Under the pieces are notes generated by a model. It was given only the letters and a program-made list of their open reading frames with translations. It had not been told where the DNA came from and did no database searches. The translations under genes and the position numbers were made by a program. A stretch of DNA of 64,000 nt from Chinchilla lanigera (Eukaryota > Chordata > Mammalia > Rodentia > Chinchillidae). The stretch lies in contig NW_004955475.1 of the NCBI RefSeq assembly GCF_000276665.1, positions 5,214,794 through 5,278,793 of the forward strand, in the 5' to 3' direction. This document shows positions 58,441-64,000 of this stretch, piece by piece. Numbering within the stretch: position 1 is the first letter of the stretch; each line of letters opens with the position of its first letter.

Positions 58441-59620
58441 TCTCTAATCACTTGTAACTCTAGAGCAAACAGAGGCAATTGGAAAGTAACAGAGTTACCC
58501 TCAATCTCAGAATAAGACTAATACTCTCCTGGTCCAAACTCCCAGCATTCTAGCTGAAGTCTAGCTCTGACCCACCCCTAGGGTACTGGGCTGGGTGGAG
58601 GCCCAGCCCCACCCTCACTTGTCTCCCGTGAGTCTAGGCTGACCTATGTAGTTAGCGTCTGGGTCCAGGCTGGTAGGCTCTCAGGCCTTGTTTCCCTGAA
58701 AGGCCTTCACAGGTTGCTCTAGGCCAGCAGCTGAGGACTCCTCTTGCCCTGACAGGGACTAATCTCCCAAGATTTCTACTTCTTCTTCTCTGCATCATTG
58801 GAGTTTTCTCAGTCTATCTTATGGGCTTCATATAATGATTCCTCCCACTCCCTGGTTCCCATAAAGCAGAACTGTCTCTCTTTCTACCCCATGGAGTTTC
58901 CCTGAATCATATTTGTGAGACAGTTAAGTGTCCAAAGCATTATTGGAGCACAGAGAAGGAAAGATATTTGTGTGGGGGTATGGGGCTGAGGGTGGAGCGG
59001 TTTCACAGAGAAAATGGAATTTGACTTGGATTGTGAAGCATAAATAGGAGTTGGTCAGGTAGAAAAAGATTATAAAACTGAGGTAACAGAAATCTTGAAG
59101 GCACAGAGTTTGAACCTACAAGGGGAAATTTTAATTGTGGCTGAAAAAGAAAGAAAATGCGTAGTGGGATAAGGCAGACCACCAGTGAGAAGGGATGTTG
59201 AGAGATGACTGCTCAACTGCCTCCTGGGACTCTGAACCTGGATTAATGAACACCTCAAATTTAAAAATTTATCATCTACTTCCTTGTTCACAAACTGTTC
59301 CTCTCCTACAGCTTCTAATCACGGATCCTATCTATTTTAGCTTTTTAATCTCTCTCCACTTTATTCTCTCCTTTCCATTCCTGATATTACTGTCCAAATG
59401 TAGAACTGAAGAATGGGTGGTCCTTCTTGTTTTCTACACTGAAAGTTACGACACTTTTCACAGAGATTCTAGGACGCTCAGAGCCAAATTCATAACTCAA
59501 GTGCATGAGTCCTGCTGGCTTTTATATCTGCACCGTACTCTTGCCAATTTCTCCTCTTTCCTCACCCCCATTAACAGGGTTTCTCCGTTTTGACGTCTTG
59601 ACCTTGACTTGTGTCATTCT
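58441..59620. other. No gene found; possible L2 traces
   Basis: An L2-like patch may lie near 58930-59070. Open frames (for example 59195-59593) have no supporting context. Confidence 0.35.
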
Positions 59621-59624
59621 GATG

Positions 59625-59815
59625 GGTGTGTGTGTGTATAAAGGGAGTTGAACTTCACACTAAGCTACATCCACTGCTCTGTTTTCTTCATTTTTATTTT
59701 GAAACACTCTCTTGCGAAGTCACTAAATTGCCTAGACTGGGCTAGAATTTGCCCTCCTCCTCCCTTAGCCTCCCCACAACACTGGAATTACAGGCATGTG
59801 CCCTATACCTTGCTT
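59625..59815 (-). mobile_element. B1-ID dimeric SINE, antisense
   Basis: Antisense ID traces ('cactaagctacatccactgc') then antisense B1 ('aaattgcctagactgggcta', 'ggaattacaggcatgtgccc'). Confidence 0.75.
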
Positions 59816-60164
59816 GAATCCTGATGTTTAAGTGTTCTTTATTTATTTTTATAATGATATTTTTCCTCTGGTGCATGACTTCAAATCATTGGTGAAATGG
59901 TTTGAGAGATGGATGGCCAACAGGAGAAAAAATAGTTCAAGTCCTCATAATTTTTTGCCTGAATTATTACAATGGCTTTCAAACTGAGTTTTATTTCCTC
60001 CACTCAACCTCAACACCTCTTTTCTATCTTCCTCCGACTTTTCTAAAAATAAACCCTGAACAAGTCACTCTCTGGTTTGAAACCACCAGTAGTCCCTTGC
60101 TACCCTGAAGATAACATCCAAGACCTCTAGCATGAGACACAAAGCCCACTGTGAACATACCTCT

Positions 60165-61200
60165 TATACATTCATATTTATTTGAGTAATAACTATATGT
60201 CAAATACTATTCTAAGCACTGACATTCAGTAGAGATCAAAAGTGACACTGTTCCTTTCCTCATGGAATTTATGGTCCACTTATGCAGAGAGATGTTAATC
60301 AACTCAAGACTAGAATGAATGTATACTTACAAACTGTGGTAAATTCTCTGGAGGAAAAGTGACCAGTTTTGAAAGTACACACGACAGAGGTCCTGACAAA
60401 TGATAGGTTTTAGAAAGCACCACAGAAAAGGATGCTTTACCTAATGGAATAATTGGATTGGTGTTAATTAGGCAAGCTGGGAGTTTGGAAGCATGTAGCC
60501 CCTGAAGAATTGGTAATATGTAAAGTCTTCATGGAGAATGGGTTGGAAGAAACATCATAATTTTAGAAAGAGAAAGAAGGGCAGGCTCGAAAAGTAAGCA
60601 GGAACCAGACCAAAAGGCTATCTAGCCAACCATGTTGGTATATGCCTATAATCCCAGCACTCTGGGAAACGAAGGCAGGAGATTCAAAAGTGTGAGCCCA
60701 CACAGGGCCATTTACCAACTTAGTGAGACCCTGTCTCAAAATAAAAAGTAAAAAAATGTGTGAGGGTGTCTCTCAGTGAAGAAGGCACTGGACTCAATCC
60801 TCAGTACCAAAGTGTGCATACATACATACATACATACAGAAAAGAGAAGAAGACATCGAAGCCTTCTAAACTGGAGAATGACATGATCAGATTTGCATAT
60901 CTGCAAGGAATCCTCTGACTCCTTTGTGTAGAACGAGTTGGAGGAGAGGTACAAAGGAGGTGAAGCAAATCAGCTGGGAACCTGCTGCTGCTCTCCATTT
61001 GATTCAACTGGGAGCAGAGACGTGACAATGGAGATGGAGAGAACTACAGACATTTAAGAGCTATTTAGGAAGCTTGGACTTGGAAATGGGATGAAATGAG
61101 GATGAGTAGGAAAGAAAGAGAGTTTAAGAACAATTGTTCAATTTCTAGAGGAGAACAAATTTGAGAAAGAAGACCAGAGAGTTTTTGGAAATGTTGAGGT
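60165..61200 (-). mobile_element. L2-type remnant, antisense, split by a SINE
   Basis: 'actattctaagcactgacat' and 'ctcatggaatttatggtcca', then past the SINE 'gaatgacatgatcagatttg', match the L2 reverse complement. Confidence 0.5.
60618..60838 (+). mobile_element. B1-ID dimeric SINE, sense, with (CATA)n tail
   Basis: B1 half 'gcctataatcccagcactct', ID half 'aatcctcagtacc', then (CATA)5 at about 60817-60836. Confidence 0.8.
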
Positions 61201-61395
61201 GACATCTACAAGGTGGAGCTTATGTGCCGCATGGACCTAGTCCTCCAGTCTTGTCAGTGTGCTTGCAGATCCCTAAATGCTTATGACCTGTCTTGCTTCC
61301 CTGACATTGTAGATTCTGTTCCTTCTGCTTGAATGCATAATCTGCGTTAATCTCCCCAAGGCTTTCCTTCTCACTTTCCAGGAAGACCGCATCTT

Positions 61396-61540
61396 TGTCC
61401 ATTTGTTCTGCTAAAACAAAATATCTGAGACTTGGTAAATATATGGAGAAGAGAAGTTTGTTGGAGGCTGAGAAATTCAAAATCAAGGTGTCAGCAGGTT
61501 TAGTGTGTGAGAGCCTTGCTCTCTGCCTTTAAGATGGCAC
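61396..61540 (-). mobile_element. MaLR (MLT1/MST-like) LTR fragment, antisense
   Basis: 'tgttctgctaaaacaaaata' and 'aaatcaaggtgtcagcaggt' are the antisense 3' end of such LTRs. It is cut by the L1 that follows. Confidence 0.6.
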
Positions 61541-63150
61541 ATTTTTAAAAAATTATATATATATTTGAATTATATATACCCCATTCATCATAGGGAATTT
61601 GTACCTGTACATAATATATCTTAATTCTTCCTTTTCCCCCATCTCCTCCCCTCCATCCAATTCTTCTTCCCCCCTTATTTACAAAAGTTTTGTTATCATT
61701 TTTTCTTTCTGTTCTTTATTTTTCTTTTCCTTTCCCCTGCACCCCTACTTCTCCTTCCCATTTGAACATTTGCTTCCCTCTTATTATCTATTATACATTT
61801 TAGTCCTTCTTTACACTTTTAGTTTCTCACAACAGACAAACAATGCAACATTTGCATGAGTGTGTCTGATTTCTTTCACTTAAAATTATGATTTTAAGGT
61901 GCATCCATCTACCTAGAAATGTCTCAAGATTATCCTCTTTATGGCTGAGTGGTATTCCATTATATATTATAAAACCCCACATCTTCTTTATCAATTCATC
62001 CATTGAGGAGCATTTGGGCTGTTTCCAAAATTTAACTATTACAACCTGTGCTGCTATAAAGTTGGGTGTGCATAAATCACTGTGTTATGATGCTTTTAAT
62101 TGTTTGGGGAAGATACCAAGAAGGGGATAGCTGGGTCAAATGGAACCTCTAGTTTTAGTTTTTTGAGGAACCTTAACACTGATTTCAATAGTGGTTGCAT
62201 CAGTCTACACTCTCCCCAACAGTGGAGAAGTGTTTATTTTTCCCCACAGTCTCACCAGCACTTGTTATTGGTTACTTTCTTGATAATAGCCATTCTTTCT
62301 GGAGTAAGATGGAATCTCAATGTTTTCTTTTAATTTGCATCTCCTGAATTACTACTGATGTTGAACATTTTTATATATTTATTTGAACTTTGTACTTCTT
62401 CATCTGAGAAGTGTCTATTAATTTCAGATGCCCATTTTTAAATTATGTCTTTAAATTTGGGGGGGTTCTGATTTTTTTGAGTTCCTTATATATTCTAGAT
62501 GTTAGTCCATTATCTGAGGAACAGCTAGCAAAATTTTTTTCCCCACTCTTGGCTGTCTCTTCACTATGTTAGTGGTTTCTTTTCCTGCACAAAAGCTTTT
62601 TAATAAGATAAGATGGCAGTTGTTGATTCCTTGTAATATTTCCTGTACAGTTGGGGTTTTGTTCATAAAGTCTTTGCCTACACTTATGTCTTCAAGAGTT
62701 CTAACTATCCTATCTTCTAGCAGAATTAGTGTTTCTGTTTTAATACTTAGATTTTGTCCCTTTTGATGCTAGTTTAGCACATGGTGAAAGACATGGATCA
62801 AGTTTTAATCTTTGGCATGTGGAAAGCCAGTTTTTCCAGCACCATTTATTAAAGAGGATATCTTTCTTCCAGTGAATATGTTTGACCCCTTTGTCAAAGA
62901 TAAGGTAGTCTAGTGTGTCTGCAGTTATTTCTGCATCTTCTAATCTGTTCCACTGATCTTCAGGTCTGTTTTTTTTTCCAGTACCATGCTGTTTTTATCA
63001 CAATAACTTTGTAGTATAATTTCAAGTCAGGGATTGTGATTCCCACTGTCTTGCCTTTGCTGCTCAGAATTGCTTTTGCTATTGTAGATCTCTTCTTGTT
63101 CCAAATGAATTTTAGGATTTTCTGTGAGATATGCTATTGGTATTCAAGAC
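61541..63150 (-). mobile_element. 5'-truncated L1, antisense (3' UTR and ORF2 end)
   Basis: 3' UTR text at 61580-61680 ('gtacctgtacataatatatc'), then ORF2 end ('ggctgagtggtattccatta', 'cacactctccccaacagtgg', 'ttcttccagtgaatatg', 'tgacccctttgtcaaagata'). Confidence 0.85.
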
Positions 63151-63156
63151 TGCACC

Positions 63157-63440
63157 TTAAATTCCAGGTGTGGTGGCCCATGGTTATAATCTAGGGGGCT
63201 GAGGCAGGAAGATCACTGATTTGAGCTCAACTTGGGCAATTTAGTGACTTAGTGAGATCTAGTCTCAAAAAAATTTTTTAAAAGTGGGAATGGGGATTTA
63301 GCTCAATATGAAGGCCCTGCTTTCAATCTACAGTACCACCACCATCAAACAAACAAACAAACAAAATCCCAAAAGGCCCTACTTTCAATCTACAGTACCA
63401 CCACCATCAAACAAACAAACAAACGAAATCCCAAAACTGA
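63157..63440 (+). mobile_element. B1-ID dimeric SINE, sense, tail duplicated
   Basis: B1 half 'ccaggtgtggtggcccatgg', linker, ID half 'tggggatttagctcaatatg'. The ID 3' end with its (AAAC)n tail is present twice in tandem (63311-63372 and 63373-63434). Confidence 0.85.
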
Positions 63441-63701
63441 ATACAAACAAACAGAAAACAGATGGCACCTTCAGTGCTGTGTTCTCACAGACTGAGGTAA
63501 GGGAAGGGCAAAAAGAGCCTAGCTGTTTCTCTCCAGCTCTAATCCTGTTATTGAGGGGATAGCCATCATGATAGAATCACTTCTTAAAGGCTGTGCTTGT
63601 TAATAATGCTGCATTGGGGGTTACATTTTAACATGAACTTTTCAAGAGACACAAATATTCAAATCAGCACAAAAGAAATACCCTGTGAATGAGAACTCTG
63701 T

Positions 63702-63703
63702 GT

Positions 63704-63739
<36 letters not shown>
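63702..63739. repeat. (TG)n microsatellite
   Basis: About 18 TG units with one TATG interruption. Confidence 0.95.
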
Positions 63740-63743
<4 letters not shown>

Positions 63744-63775
63744 ACAGGACAGCTAAGAGAGTATAGTAACTAAAG

Positions 63776-63862
63776 GGCTGGGGTTGGAGAGTATAGCTCA
63801 GTGGTAGAGTGCAGGTTTAGTATATGTGAGACTCTGGATTCAATAACTAGCACCAAAACCAA
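63776..63862 (+). mobile_element. ID SINE, sense
   Basis: 'gggctggggttggagagtat', 'agctcagtggtagagtgcag' and 'actctggattcaataactag' then an A-rich end. Confidence 0.9.
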
Positions 63863-64000
63863 AAGCAAATTAAACAAAAAGTGTTAGTCTTACATCAGAG
63901 CATCTGGGCTCATCTCTTACCATCTTTACATACAAAAGACCTTGGGCAAGTTATTTTCTTTCATCTTTACCTTCCTTCTCTACAACACAGAGATAACAAC

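Overview
The window looks like euchromatic, AT-rich nuclear DNA of a rodent outside the mouse/rat group. The evidence is the SINE set: B1 (7SL-derived) monomers, ID elements (tRNA-like, ending in a 'gctggggat..gctcagtggtagag' head) and many B1-ID dimers. B1-ID dimers are known from squirrel-, dormouse- and beaver-related rodents. A squirrel- or beaver-like source is my best guess; it is an inference and not resolved to species. There are no prokaryotic genes, rRNA, tRNA genes or CRISPR arrays.

Most bases belong to interspersed repeats in several age layers. Oldest: L2, MIR, MER5-like and Tigger DNA transposons, and L1M. Middle: MaLR-type LTR elements, including one LTR-internal-LTR copy at 47.9-50.9 kb and one LTR nested in an older MaLR at 45.1-45.9 kb, plus three copies of a longer LTR family with internal duplications (3.4, 42.7 and 46.9 kb). 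Younger: rodent L1 (a nearly full-length but dead copy at about 16.2-23.1 kb, an antisense 5' half at 32.9-36.2 kb, and several truncated ends), then B1/ID SINEs with clear target-site duplications. Two 194-bp hAT miniature elements (15.9 and 28.4 kb) resemble a family known for horizontal transfer. A palindromic miniature element sits in a SINE at 51.0 kb.

Layout: 0-5.4 kb antisense L1, LTR and a 0.39-kb duplicated L1 5' segment; 5.5-15.7 kb the longest repeat-poor stretch, with a near-perfect hairpin at 7.56 kb and the only plausible host gene (short spliced exons on the + strand from 11.63 kb, stop at 12.29 kb, possible 3' UTR to an AATAAA at 14.59 kb); 15.7-24.6 kb hAT, L1 and MaLR; 24.6-32.9 kb mixed SINE, MIR and L2, with a 100-N assembly gap inside an ID element; 32.9-39.3 kb antisense L1 and an L2 split by an L1; 39.3-51.5 kb LTR, L1M, Tigger and the MaLR provirus; 51.5-64 kb L2, MIR and SINE fragments and an antisense L1 3' end.

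No confidently identified protein-coding gene is present. The spliced model at 11.6-14.6 kb is a prediction I could not name. Repeat family names come from recognising characteristic sequence by eye; boundaries without a target-site duplication are approximate.
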